The notes beneath the pieces were generated by a model. It saw only the letters and a list, made by a program, of their open reading frames with translations. It ran no database searches and was not told the origin of the DNA. From positions 1-64,000 of the forward strand of contig CATLAK010000007.1 of NCBI GenBank assembly GCA_949878435.1: a stretch of 64,000 nucleotides of DNA, in the 5' to 3' direction. Shown here piece after piece: positions 54,668 to 63,998 of this stretch (position 1 is the stretch's first letter; each line of letters begins with the position of its first letter). The DNA is from an uncultured Lachnospiraceae bacterium. Lineage in GTDB: Bacteria; Bacillota; Clostridia; Lachnospirales; Lachnospiraceae. The position numbers and the translations under genes are program-made.

Positions 54668-56008
54668 TTAGTCGCGATACGGAATCCTGATGCGTACTCC
54701 CGGCATCAAATACTTCTCCTTTGACAATACCTCGTGATTCTCCTCTTCAATCCTCTCATACCAGCTTCCCAATCCGTAAAATTTCTTTGCGATTCCCCAA
54801 AGGGTATCCCCCGGCTGCACCACATATTCGGTCTTATTCTTTTCCCTCTCGTTCTGGAATCGTCTCCAGAAAATCTCGGTATCCCTTTTGACCTCGAAAA
54901 TCTTTTCTTCCTGGTTCCAGAGCATGTAATAAGGACCTTTATATTCCTCTATCACGGCTCTCTCGCCGCTGCTGTGCACAGGTCTTTCCACCTGCATGTC
55001 AAGATACCCGTCTGCATCCAGGTCCACAAAGGAAATCATGTCGGGAAGCTCAATGCTGAGGAACACATTCGACTGCTGATAAAGCTCACCTGTCTCTAGG
55101 TTTTTTACCGTCATCTCATACTTCTCATCCGCGCAGAATCCGTTAAACAGATAGTCCCGATACCCTGTCTTTGGTATCTCTTCTGCAAAGCTGAAATGAA
55201 TCTGGAAAAAAGGCGCATCTTCACAGAGCCTGATCTTATAATCAGCTTCCTTCAGCATGGCAAAATTCTCCATCAACGCCTGTCCGTTCCAATTGGCATC
55301 GATTCCCCTCACTTCCAGGAAAGTGCGCTCAGGGTTCTCCAACTGTATCTCCCTTTCCTCATGATCGACCCAATACAGAGTTTCTTCGCTGAGCCCCCAT
55401 CCGCTAAAATCCACTGCTTCCAAGGTCCTTAAGGCAATGCGGGAGAAAAGTTTATGGGCAAACTCCTTATAAAATTCTGAATCGATGGTTCCTTTACACT
55501 CCATCCCATACAAAGCGCCTTCTTTGACCACTATAATTTTGTCAATTCCATCAGACGGCCACTGTTTAAAATAGTAGGCGCTAGTTCTTTTTCCTGCCAC
55601 AGACGCATAGATCGAACTATCTTCTTCGTCATACCGTTCTTTTAAAGAATGGTAAAGATCCAGCGCGTGTATGCCTTCTTCAAGCTGATATCGGTAGTAG
55701 ACAAATTCCATGAAACTGCCCTCAAATACCGTATCCTCCTCTTCTTTGGCAAGAAGGTATTCTTCAAATGCTTCCGCCGTCTTAAAAAATTCCCATGAAA
55801 TTTCTGCCGTTCCCTCGGCATACGGGGAGACATAGGGCGACACCATCCTGATCTGGGCATATGCGTATGGCTCCCCGGATGATTTTTCATCCAAATATTG
55901 GGCAAGAGAATTGACCGGATGTCTCTCCGGCGCCATTGCTTTCCCAATCAAGACGCTGAATATAAGCATTCCCGCCGCTATGCAGATACTGATGATTCTC
56001 TTATACAT
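54668..56008 (-). CDS. Secreted LysM-domain protein
   Basis: 446 residues. Signal peptide or anchor at 1-28 (IISICIAAGMLIFSVLIGKAMA), long central region of unknown fold, and C-terminal LysM (EYVVQPGDTLWGIAKKFYGLGSWYERIEEEN...MPGVRIRIPYR) for peptidoglycan binding. Ribosome site is weak (GGAAAG). Likely cell-wall attached. The central part includes acidic DLDADGYLDMQ loops of calcium-binding look. Confidence 0.75.
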   Translation of the reverse strand: MYKRIISICIAAGMLIFSVLIGKAMAPERHPVNSLAQYLDEKSSGEPYAYAQIRMVSPYVSPYAEGTAEISWEFFKTAEAFEEYLLAKEEEDTVFEGSFMEFVYYRYQLEEGIHALDLYHSLKERYDEEDSSIYASVAGKRTSAYYFKQWPSDGIDKIIVVKEGALYGMECKGTIDSEFYKEFAHKLFSRIALRTLEAVDFSGWGLSEETLYWVDHEEREIQLENPERTFLEVRGIDANWNGQALMENFAMLKEADYKIRLCEDAPFFQIHFSFAEEIPKTGYRDYLFNGFCADEKYEMTVKNLETGELYQQSNVFLSIELPDMISFVDLDADGYLDMQVERPVHSSGERAVIEEYKGPYYMLWNQEEKIFEVKRDTEIFWRRFQNEREKNKTEYVVQPGDTLWGIAKKFYGLGSWYERIEEENHEVLSKEKYLMPGVRIRIPYRD

Positions 56009-56038
56009 TACTGCTTTCCAATCTGTAAAAACACTTTT

Positions 56039-56770
56039 CTATTTTTCAAGGCAACCCGGATCAAGCAGAAAATCATAAATATTTACAGTCAAGATACCAT
56101 ATTCATCATAATTGGCAGGAACAATGTCTTTGGTAATGACGATTTTCTTGAATGAATCGTCAATCTTTCTGAATGGTCTGATCTCCTGCGTGCGCTTTGA
56201 TTCATCAGGCAGCGAATATGCTGACTGGATATAATATCTGGAAGAACCAAGATTGCATACAAAATCGACTTCCAGTTGTTTTCGTTTTACCTTGCCATCC
56301 TGATCTTTCTCCGAAATAGTAACAACACCAACATCTACGCTGTATCCACGCATACGCAATTCATTGTAGATTATATTCTCCATAGAATGCGTCTGCTCAA
56401 ATTGACGAAAATTGGTTCTGGCGTTACGAAGCCCAAGGTCGGAGAAATAATATTTTTTGGGAGTCTCAATATATGCCTTTCCTTTGATGTCATATCTCTG
56501 TGCCGATTCAATTAAGAAAGAGTCCTCAAAACAATCCAGATATTTTTTTATGGTCTTAGACGTTATTTTAGACCTCTTTACAGTCTTGAAGGTGTTCTTT
56601 AACTTTTCAGGATTTGTCAGAGAACCAATGGCAGAAGAAAGGATATTCAGCAAATCTTCCAGTTCCCCAATATTCTTAATGCGGTTTCGTTTGAAAATAT
56701 CCCTAATATAAATTTCGATTTTGCCCTTCGGATTCAACATTCTGCAAGTGAAATTGCCGATTTTTCGCAA
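56039..56770 (-). pseudogene. Truncated DUF4143 ATPase, 5' end replaced by a repeat
   Basis: 243 codons with only the C-terminal DUF4143 half (LNILSSAIGSLTNPEKL, DCFEDSFLIESAQRYDIKGKAYIETPKKYYFSDLGLRNARTNFRQ, QLEVDFVCNLGSSRYYIQSAYSLP). The AAA domain with Walker motifs is gone. The first ~20 codons are encoded by the palindromic repeat copy (56716-56780), so the start is artificial. Compare with the intact family member at 25336-26610. Confidence 0.7.
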
Positions 56771-56780
56771 AGACTTGAAA
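56716..56780. repeat. Partial second copy of the palindromic element arm
   Basis: From CGATTTTGCCCT through TTTTTCGCAAAGACT to GAAA the sequence equals 41500-41563 with only a few mismatches over ~60 bases (CGGATTC.ACATTCTG.AAGTGAAATT). Beyond it the similarity fades, though the GC-rich Cys-Pro-rich sequence to about 56850 has similar composition to the element's arm. The joint cuts the DUF4143 gene. Confidence 0.8.
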
Positions 56781-56876
56781 CGATAAGATACGCCGCTGCC
56801 TCTGCCCAGTCCCCTCCCGCCCCCTCATCCCTGCTTCCTTGCCCTTGCTGGCTGAACCGTTTCCCGCATACCTTTG

Positions 56877-56928
56877 TTGACAAACAGATTATTTTCATAT
56901 ACATTATTTTTAGTGACCACATGGTCAC
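56877..56928 (+). promoter_or_regulatory. Promoter and palindromic operator of the TetR-hydrolase unit
   Basis: TTGACA (56877-56882), 17-bp spacer, TACATT (56900-56905). The palindrome GTGACCA-CA-TGGTCAC (56913-56928) lies between -10 and the ribosome site, an ideal TetR autoregulatory operator. Confidence 0.75.
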
Positions 56929-56941
56929 CAAGGAGGTTTCT

Positions 56942-57568
56942 ATGCCGTCTACACTTTTTTTTGAGCTTAATAATGAAAAAAGGGAAGCTATTATGAATGC
57001 CGGAATTTCTGAATTTGGTTCTTATGGTTATGAAAATAGTTCCACAAACCGGATTGTCCAAAAAGCGGGCATCAGTAAAGGGAGTTTATTTAAGTACTTT
57101 CCTTCCAAAGAGGATTTTTATTTTTATATTCTTGAGCAGATTACTGCAGAACTTATTTCTGATTTGAAGGGGAAGACAGACTCTCTCCCGACAGAATTGT
57201 TTCAGCGGATTATTGCCTATTCCGCCTTGGAATTTGCCTGGTATATGCAGTATCCTGAGAAAGGGCGCATGATTATCAAGGCATTTGCCAAAAGCGACAC
57301 GGCGATTTACAGGAAAACTGTTTCAAAATATGGTACAAGTCAGAAAGGTTTAACCGACTTTTTTCTGCAGGACGTTGACACATCCCGTTTCCGCGGGGAT
57401 AAGCAGAAGACGCTGCGGATGATGCATTGGTTTCTTAAGGGGTTTAATGAAGATTTTTTAGACCGGGTTCAGATGGGGGAAGAGGATAATCTGGATAAGC
57501 TTAAATGGGAATATACTGCCAGTCTGTCTGAATATATGGAGTTGTTAAAGACAGGAATATTAAAATAA
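56942..57568 (+). CDS. TetR/AcrR-family regulator
   Basis: 208 residues from ATG 56942 after AAGGAGG. N-terminal helix-turn-helix EFGSYGYENSSTNRIVQKAGISKGSLFKYFPSKEDFYFYIL; C-terminal helical ligand domain. Adjacent to the alpha/beta hydrolase, 21 bases downstream, which it most likely controls. Confidence 0.85.
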   Translation: MPSTLFFELNNEKREAIMNAGISEFGSYGYENSSTNRIVQKAGISKGSLFKYFPSKEDFYFYILEQITAELISDLKGKTDSLPTELFQRIIAYSALEFAWYMQYPEKGRMIIKAFAKSDTAIYRKTVSKYGTSQKGLTDFFLQDVDTSRFRGDKQKTLRMMHWFLKGFNEDFLDRVQMGEEDNLDKLKWEYTASLSEYMELLKTGILK

Positions 57569-57589
57569 TATGCGAAAGCGAGGAATGTC

Positions 57590-58405
57590 ATGTTTTATCA
57601 TGCAAAAGGCGGGAGCGTCCGTGTGGGAAATTCAGAGGTGGATTACATTACCTTTGGAAGTGGAAATAAGCATCTTGTCATGCTGCCCGGGCTTGGGGAC
57701 GGGCTGACAACGGTAAAGGGAAAAGCCCTTATCTTAGCCATGAGCTACCGCGTGTATGCCAAAGAATATACCGTATTCATTTTCAGCCGGAAGGCTGACC
57801 TGCCGAATTCATATTCCACGAGAGAAATGGCGCGGGATCAGGCGGTGGCAATGGCTGCGCTGGGTATAGAGAAGGCAGACGTCATCGGTATCTCCCAGGG
57901 CGGCATGATTGCCCAATATCTCGCTATCGACTACCCGGCTCTGGTGAGCAGGCTCATCCTTGCCGTGACTGCCTCAAGACCAAACGAAATCATGCAGGAT
58001 GCAGTCGGCAATTGGATTCGGATGGCAGAGCAGGGTAACTATAAAGCGCTCATGGTCGATACCGCAGAAAAGACCTATTCCCACCGCTATCTGCAAAAAT
58101 ACCGCTTTCTCTATCCTTTGCTTGGATGCGCAGGCAGACCTAAGAGCTTTCGCCGCTTCCTTATACAGGCTGCCTCCTGCATATGCCATAATGCATACCC
58201 CGAATTATACAAAATTCAGTGTCCCACCCTCATCATCGGGGGCGGCATGGACAAGATTGTAGGTCCCGCCGCCGCGTCCGAATCAGCCGAAAAGATACAG
58301 GGCAGCGAACTGTTTATCTATAAAGATTTGGGGCATGGGGCATATGAGGAGGCAAAGGATTTTAACCGCCGGTGCCTGGATTTTCTGACTCCTATTTCTT
58401 TCTGA
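57590..58405 (+). CDS. Alpha/beta hydrolase
   Basis: 271 residues. Nucleophile elbow GISQGG near 100, oxyanion region MLPGLGDG near 28, Asp candidate in IIGGGMDKIVGP near 215 and His in LGHGAYEE near 245; a full catalytic triad seems present. Ester, lactone or epoxide hydrolysis possible. The gene ends overlap the convergent AraC-type gene by 14 bases. Confidence 0.8.
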   Translation: MFYHAKGGSVRVGNSEVDYITFGSGNKHLVMLPGLGDGLTTVKGKALILAMSYRVYAKEYTVFIFSRKADLPNSYSTREMARDQAVAMAALGIEKADVIGISQGGMIAQYLAIDYPALVSRLILAVTASRPNEIMQDAVGNWIRMAEQGNYKALMVDTAEKTYSHRYLQKYRFLYPLLGCAGRPKSFRRFLIQAASCICHNAYPELYKIQCPTLIIGGGMDKIVGPAAASESAEKIQGSELFIYKDLGHGAYEEAKDFNRRCLDFLTPISF

Positions 58406-59249
58406 CCGGAATCCAGATCTCCGTATAATAGTTTTCATCCCCGGTTCCCTTAGGATATTTGTCCGGTGCGTCATACATCTCCACGCAATATCCGGCTGCA
58501 AACTCATAATCCTGCAGCGCCGGAAGCCATTCCGAGAAAATTTTGCCGTTTACATTCTGCAGTGCCTGCGGAAGCGCGCCCTTGCATGGGAAAACTGCCC
58601 AGGTAAACGCCGGGATCGTCCTCACCGTAAGTCCCTCCGGGATATCTACGGAAGGATTATAGATATCTGCAATCAGGTATTCAAAGGTTTCGTTTCCCAT
58701 CCGCGGGTCAATGTTGATTCCAAACATCCCACAGATGTATTTTCCGTTGCCCTTTGCATAATGCTCCTGCCAGAAGGCAGGCACTGCCTGCATTGCGTTT
58801 TCGTAAGAAAACTGTGCCGATGCTGCCAGAACCGCAAAGGATTCTTTCTTGGTAATTCTGTAGTCCATGATTGTACCGCCTTTCAATGATATAGTTAATT
58901 TCAGCGGTGCGAATGCCTTGAGCATAGCTCCGTTCTTCCGCACGACGGAAGGCGCATACCCATGGAATCGGGAAAAGGCTTTGGTGAAGCTGTCCGGCGA
59001 ATCATATCCATACTTCATGGCAAGCTCTATCACGGTGATATCACTGGTAAGCAGTTCTTCCCCCGCCAGCGCAAGCCTGCGGTTTCTTATATATTCCGTA
59101 ATCGAATACCCGCACAGGATGCTGAACCCCTTGTTAAAATAAAAAGGAGAAATATTCACATGCTCCGCCGCATCACACATGGTGATATCTTCTGTTATGT
59201 GGTTTTCAATATAATTGACCGCTTCCTGTATCGCCTTTGTCCATTCCAT
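58392..59249 (-). CDS. AraC-family regulator with GyrI-like effector domain
   Basis: 285 residues. Residues 1-110 hold the AraC double helix-turn-helix (MCDAAEHVNISPFYFNKGFSIL, IELAMKYGYDSPDSFTKAFSRFHGY); residues ~125-285 are a GyrI-like (Rob/MarA-associated) small-molecule binding domain (FAVLAASAQFSYENAMQAVPAFWQEH ... EIWIPVRK). GGGAGGTG ribosome site. Convergent with the hydrolase. Confidence 0.85.
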   Translation of the reverse strand: MEWTKAIQEAVNYIENHITEDITMCDAAEHVNISPFYFNKGFSILCGYSITEYIRNRRLALAGEELLTSDITVIELAMKYGYDSPDSFTKAFSRFHGYAPSVVRKNGAMLKAFAPLKLTISLKGGTIMDYRITKKESFAVLAASAQFSYENAMQAVPAFWQEHYAKGNGKYICGMFGINIDPRMGNETFEYLIADIYNPSVDIPEGLTVRTIPAFTWAVFPCKGALPQALQNVNGKIFSEWLPALQDYEFAAGYCVEMYDAPDKYPKGTGDENYYTEIWIPVRKK

Positions 59250-59353
59250 GGTTACGCACCTCCCTGCTGTGACTACAGTATACTGACTGAAAGTTTCTCT
59301 GTCCCGACATTCCCGGCTCTGTTTTGTCCGGTGGCTTTTGTCTCAAAAACTCC

Positions 59354-60112
59354 TCACAGCCCTTCCACATCCTCCGGCCGTACCCCTAAATCTGCTTCCA
59401 GATGAATGGTCTCTCCCCTAAACACACGCCAGTTGTAAATCATAGCCTTCCCGTCTGCCAGACAGACACGCAGCACTTTCATGGCAGGGGAGCCCGGCGT
59501 CACGCCAAGGTACTGTGCCTCCATATCATTGACGGTTCTGGCAAAATACCGCTCCCATGCCCGGATCTGCCCATAGTGGTATTTTTGCGTGATGATCCGA
59601 TAAATGGAACTGTCGCCTTCCAGCTCCCACTCTTTGATCTCCGGGCAATACTTTACGGGGATATAAGTATTATCCAGCGCAACCAGTTCTTCTTCCCTGT
59701 AACGCTTGCACATCACATGGTACACTTCATCCTGATCCTGAAGCTCCAGATACCTTCTAAGTCCAATCGTATCAAAATAAATACAATCCCGGACCTTAAG
59801 TTTTTCAAAACAGACCAGCCGTGAATAAGGGCGGTGCCCGGATTTCCTGATTTCCCCGGAAAGACTGTAATAGCCGCCGATTTTATGTATGATCGGATCA
59901 AAACTGACAAAGGTTCCTTTCCCCACTTTCCGGCTGACATAACCGTCATTCTCCAGCTCGCCAAGCGCCCGCTTGGCACTGATGCGGCTGACCTGGTAAA
60001 GTTCACACAGCTCCGCCTCTGAGGGAACCCTTTCTCCATTTTTAAGTTCTCCTGACAGGATTTTATACTTGATTTCATCCCTGATATTGACATACTTTGC
60101 CGTACCACTCAT
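59354..60112 (-). CDS. GntR/HutC-family regulator with UTRA domain
   Basis: 252 residues. Winged helix 1-75 (VPSEAELCELYQVSRISAKRALGELENDGYVSRKVGKGTFVS) and UTRA domain at ~100-245 (ALDNTYIPVKYCPEIKEWELEG). Last gene of the operon running from 63340; the palindrome at 63383-63404 is its probable operator. Confidence 0.85.
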   Translation of the reverse strand: MSGTAKYVNIRDEIKYKILSGELKNGERVPSEAELCELYQVSRISAKRALGELENDGYVSRKVGKGTFVSFDPIIHKIGGYYSLSGEIRKSGHRPYSRLVCFEKLKVRDCIYFDTIGLRRYLELQDQDEVYHVMCKRYREEELVALDNTYIPVKYCPEIKEWELEGDSSIYRIITQKYHYGQIRAWERYFARTVNDMEAQYLGVTPGSPAMKVLRVCLADGKAMIYNWRVFRGETIHLEADLGVRPEDVEGL

Positions 60113-60143
60113 TTCATCACCTCATACCAAGTATAAAGCAAAT

Positions 60144-61361
60144 CTACGCACTTTTCCATACTTTCCTTGCCATCACCGCCGCCACCGCCAGCAAAAGGAT
60201 CATCAGGCAGAGCATTCCGCAATAACTTCCTGTTGCATCATATACCGCCCCAGCAAGCAGCGCGCTGGGCGTTGCCAGCAATCCGCTGATCATCACGATC
60301 CTGGCATGGATTTTGTTGTAGTCCGCGGAGGCGCCGAACAGCCTGTTTGAAAAGAGCGGGAGCTGCACCGTGGTAGAACCGATTGCAAATCCAAAAAGCA
60401 GGGCGAACAGATAAAGTCCCGTTTTATTTTTTAAATACAGGACACTGCAGATTCCCAGGATTCCTGCCAGATTATAGAAAACTACAGACTTCACAACCCC
60501 CATCTTAACATTCAAAACGCTTAAGAACGCTTTGGCAAAGATTCCGCCCAGAGAGTTTAAGGAAGCGGCAGCTGCGCCGCATACTGCCGCAAGCCCCATG
60601 CTGATTCCAAGGGTAGGGATCTGTGACTGCATGCCCACACAGAACTGCATAGCCGCCACATATAATATAATAAAATAAAATGCCGGCAGACCCATGACCT
60701 GCCGCAGGGTGAGCCCTTCTCCCCCCACCCGGTCGGTCTGTGCCGTTTTTTCTTCCTCCTGCCCGCTTCCATACGGCTCCAATCCCATCTCTTCTGGTCT
60801 GTCCCGCAGAAGTAACGCAATCAGTAGTGCAAGCAGGAAAAAGAAACACGCCTCTGTCCGATATGCGATCCTCCACGAATAACGGTCAATCAAATAAGAC
60901 AGGACCAAATTCCCGGCAACACCGCCCACCGCCATAGATGTAATGATAAAGGCAATCGTCTCCGCCACACGGACACGGAACCACTTATTTACAATATAAG
61001 GGCACAAAAAGAACAGTCCAAAATACAGACAGCAGCCGCACAATGCATATAGTATGTAAATCGGCAATACATGATGGCACCCTGCCAGCATGATCAGTAT
61101 CACGGCAAGGCATGCCAGCACCACCGGCAATGTTTTTCTCATATTGCTTTTTTCAACGACAGAGGCGGCAAGCGGACCGCACACCGCCATTACTGCATTT
61201 AAAACAGTTACTGCAGCGGAAATCTGGGACATGGAAATCTTCAAATCCTCTGAAATTGCCGGGAGAAACACACCATAGGTCTGGCTGATCGTCCCACAGA
61301 AAAAGACCACCAGCACACACAGCGCTGCATTGACCCAGGCGTAGTATAATCTTTTTTTCAT
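60144..61361 (-). CDS. Major facilitator superfamily transporter
   Basis: 405 residues, 12 helices. Typical MFS features: ISQTYGVFLPAISEDLKISMSQISAAVTVLNAVMAVCGPLAA and the loop after helix 2-3 SVVEKSNMRKTLPVV, plus FFLALLIALLLRDRPEEMGLEPYG between helices 6 and 7, a pattern of the MFS group near OFA/monocarboxylate porters. Probably imports or exports a small organic acid used by the operon. Confidence 0.8.
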   Translation of the reverse strand: MKKRLYYAWVNAALCVLVVFFCGTISQTYGVFLPAISEDLKISMSQISAAVTVLNAVMAVCGPLAASVVEKSNMRKTLPVVLACLAVILIMLAGCHHVLPIYILYALCGCCLYFGLFFLCPYIVNKWFRVRVAETIAFIITSMAVGGVAGNLVLSYLIDRYSWRIAYRTEACFFFLLALLIALLLRDRPEEMGLEPYGSGQEEEKTAQTDRVGGEGLTLRQVMGLPAFYFIILYVAAMQFCVGMQSQIPTLGISMGLAAVCGAAAASLNSLGGIFAKAFLSVLNVKMGVVKSVVFYNLAGILGICSVLYLKNKTGLYLFALLFGFAIGSTTVQLPLFSNRLFGASADYNKIHARIVMISGLLATPSALLAGAVYDATGSYCGMLCLMILLLAVAAVMARKVWKSA

Positions 61362-61388
61362 ACTTTACTTCTTCCTTTATTCCATCCT

Positions 61389-62237
61389 TTAACTCAAATG
61401 TAACGCCTGATAGCTTCTAAATACTTCTCTCAATTCTTTTTCCACCGGAATCCTCTCTACTCCCGATGCGCCGATATAGCCATGGCAGCGTGCATGTGAA
61501 AAGCAATACGCCATAGCGTCCGGGCTTTCAAATGGTCCCCCATGCGTCACCAGAAGGACGTCCGGATTTTCTTTTATTGCAATCTCATAGCACCTGTTCG
61601 TCATCTCCGCAGCAGCTTCCAAAGACAGCACCTCCTCTCCAAGGGAACCTGTACTTCCTCCTGCCGTCCCTCCCACATGGACGCTGAGAAGATCCGCTCC
61701 TGCCGATGCCAGGCGCCTTATTTCCTCCGTATCATAGGCATACATTGCCGTAAAAATATTTTCCCTGTCACATTTCCTTACCAGCTCTCTTTCCGCTGCC
61801 GCCCCTAAACCGTATGCTTCAGCAGATGCCCCGAACACACTGCCTGGCTTTCCGGCAGCTCCCGCAATACTTGGCACATTCGTGACGCCGCTGCAGCCTA
61901 GTTCCATCAGCTGATGCAGATAGCCTTCCATATCCCGTGCGGGATCCTCTGCGCATACGCCCGCCATCACAGGCGTCTCCCTTACCGCCTTTGCAAATTC
62001 CCCCATAAGCCGCAGGGTATCGGCATTGCCATCACTGTAATAACGGTAGCCCATCAGGGATACATGCCCGTCCATCCGGTAAATTCCCGTATTATACGCC
62101 ATGATCACATCCACTCCGGCACTTTCTTCCGCCTTTGCCGCAATGCCGCAGCCAGCGCCCGCTAATATAACCGGACGCCCGCTTTTTACCTTTTGATGCA
62201 GACGCTCTGCCAGTTCCTTGCGCATTACCCGTTTCAT
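61389..62237 (-). CDS. PEP-hydrolase-family TIM-barrel protein
   Basis: 282 residues from ATG 62237 with GGAGGCGGG; the open frame running further upstream is from the preceding gene's shifted frame. PF09370-like motifs: GRPVILAGAGCGIAAKAEESAGVDVIMAYNTGIYRM, YSDGNADTLRLMGEFAKAV, GSLGEEVLSLEAAAEM, VLLVTHGGPFESPDAMAY. Relatives are paired or fused with a Tm-1/UPF0261 domain; no such partner here. Enzymatic role unproven. Its start overlaps the preceding gene's stop (ATGA). Confidence 0.75.
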   Translation of the reverse strand: MKRVMRKELAERLHQKVKSGRPVILAGAGCGIAAKAEESAGVDVIMAYNTGIYRMDGHVSLMGYRYYSDGNADTLRLMGEFAKAVRETPVMAGVCAEDPARDMEGYLHQLMELGCSGVTNVPSIAGAAGKPGSVFGASAEAYGLGAAAERELVRKCDRENIFTAMYAYDTEEIRRLASAGADLLSVHVGGTAGGSTGSLGEEVLSLEAAAEMTNRCYEIAIKENPDVLLVTHGGPFESPDAMAYCFSHARCHGYIGASGVERIPVEKELREVFRSYQALHLS

Positions 62238-63340
62238 AGACCCGCCTCCCGATTTCCGTTTCCCAGCCTCAATGTTTCCAGCTGCGACACTACATTGGTG
62301 ATTGCTCTTTCCATGGGCAGGCGGTCGAATACGGAACCGCCGAACATGCCCTGCGCCTTGCTTTGAGACCCAGCCAATCAATGCGTTATAAGCTGCGGTG
62401 TCCGCCACAACGCCTGCAAATCCTACCACCAGAGAGGAACCAACAAGCGGCACCAGCGCCGCATGCGCGCCTTCCGTCAAAAGTTTCAGTTTATTTTGTT
62501 TGATCCGTTTCCAGTTCATGACCAGAATCACTACCGTTGCCACAGACTGTGCTGCTACGATAGAAATCATGGAATCGATCTTAAACACATTGATAAGGAC
62601 GATACATCCCACAACAACAATCACTACAGGCAGGATTGCTGCAAGGACTCCCGGCAACTCCTCTTCTTTAAATTCCGTTTCTCCGGTCTGCTCCGCAGTG
62701 CCGTCCCATCCTCTGCCGTCTTTCCTGCAGGCTCTGATCAGCGCCTCAACATAGATTGTCACCATCACCACGCATACCAAAGACATAACGATTCCCAGTG
62801 GAAGCCTGCATAGATATTTGTTCCAAGGAACTGCGTCGGGATCAGCTGTGTGGTGGTTGCCCCACAAAGCAGGATCATACCGATGGGCATGTAGCCGCTC
62901 ATGATCGTCAGACCGACCGTTCTCGGGAGATTCGCCTGTTTCAGGATGCCAAAGCTCAAATATGCCACTACAAATACGTAACTCATCACGCCCCCGAGAA
63001 GCAAAATCACGGTTAACGCGGCAAGGGTATAGGGCGCCAGCCTTGGTCCCACCTTTGCCACCAGCCATCTTCCCAGCTTCTCATTACAGCCGGAAGCATT
63101 CATAACGGTGCCGAAAATCGCCCCTGTCAAAAACGGAAGGAGCATGAACTTCATAAACCCGGTGGTGACCATCGGGAACAGCTCAAAGAAGCCATTTGCA
63201 AACCCGTTCATGTCCGCCAGCGAAACGATTGCCGTACAGATCAGCGCACTAGCGACAGGACTCAGCCCCTTGTAACACAGTACGATAAAACATGCGATTG
63301 CAACCAGAATCAGTACCAACGATAAACCTACATTTGTCAT
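62234..63340 (-). pseudogene. GntP-like permease with two frameshifts
   Basis: Start ATG 63340 after AGGAGG. About 10 helices in three frames: residues to QFLGTNIYAG, then after a one-base loss near 62803-62808 PLGIVMSLVCVVMVTIYVEALIRA continues, and near 62345-62355 a second shift leads to MFGGSVFDRLPMERAITNVV, stopping at 62234-62236 overlapped with the next ATG. The natural reading is ~375 residues. Similar to GntP/CitMHS-type anion permeases (weak). Two independent shifts in non-homopolymer sequence argue against a simple read error, but raw data are needed. Confidence 0.7.
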
Positions 63341-63382
63341 TCCTCTTAACCTCCTCATACTTTTTAGTTTGATTTATTTATT

Positions 63383-63444
63383 TTGGTATATTTTTATATA
63401 CCAACTTATATTTATATATTACAATTATGCCTACTTTTTGTAAA
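63383..63444 (-). promoter_or_regulatory. Promoter and GntR operator of the permease operon
   Basis: Minus strand TTTACA (63439-63444), 17-bp spacer, TAATAT (63416-63421). A perfect 22-bp palindrome TTGGTATAT-TTTT-ATATACCAA (63383-63404) follows the -10, fitting a HutC/GntR operator (TGGTATA...TATACCA). Confidence 0.8.
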
Positions 63445-63483
63445 GGAAAAAAAGCAGTCTCTTTTTTGTAGATTATGCACAAA

Positions 63484-63510
63484 AAAACGCCCATTTTCTT
63501 TGGGCGCTCA
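63484..63510 (-). terminator. Terminator of the gene at the window end
   Basis: Minus strand GCGCCCA-AAGAAAA-TGGGCG followed by seven T (stem 63488-63506). Confidence 0.85.
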
Positions 63511-63545
63511 TCTTTTCTTCATTATAATAGAAAAATACCTTAAAG

Positions 63546-63998
63546 TCATTCAATCCACCATTTCACGACCTCACAGCTTCCGTCCTTATCCCATGCAATA
63601 ATAAACTTAGCGATTCCAACCCCATGCGCGCCTCCGCCTTCACCATGCAAGTACTCGGAGCATTGCAAAGCATTTCCTCCTTCATATGCTACACACTGGT
63701 AATTATATAATCCCCGGTAATTGCCGCCTGCTCCTCTTCCAGCGTACCTACTCTCAAATGGGTAAGCATTCGAAGCAGAAAACTCTATCGTATCATCCAG
63801 ATATGAGCAATATGCTTCATACTGATTCTCCCTGTCTCCCATGCAAACGGATACCTTCAATTCCCATAAGTGCTTTTCCCCTAAATCCTTTGGCATCTCC
63901 ATTTCTTCAAAAGTATGACTTTCCTGCTTCAAAATAATATATTCGCACCCTTCCGGTCCCCCATTTCCCCCATTATAGATTGAAACCACCAATTCCAT
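63546..63998 (-). CDS. Unknown Gly-rich protein, possibly partial
   Basis: 150 residues to an ATG two bases from the window edge, so the true start may lie outside. Tyr/Gly/Glu-rich with several Cys (CEYIILKQ, KVSVCMGDREN, YCSYLDD) and beta-type pattern; no family recognised. Ends in a clear terminator. Confidence 0.45.
   Translation of the reverse strand: MELVVSIYNGGNGGPEGCEYIILKQESHTFEEMEMPKDLGEKHLWELKVSVCMGDRENQYEAYCSYLDDTIEFSASNAYPFESRYAGRGAGGNYRGLYNYQCVAYEGGNALQCSEYLHGEGGGAHGVGIAKFIIAWDKDGSCEVVKWWIE

Noticed and set aside
62238..63068. Large single ORF joining the permease and the TIM-barrel protein
   Set aside because: A fusion only in appearance: it results from the frameshifted permease; the TIM-barrel gene has its own start with GGAGGCGGG.
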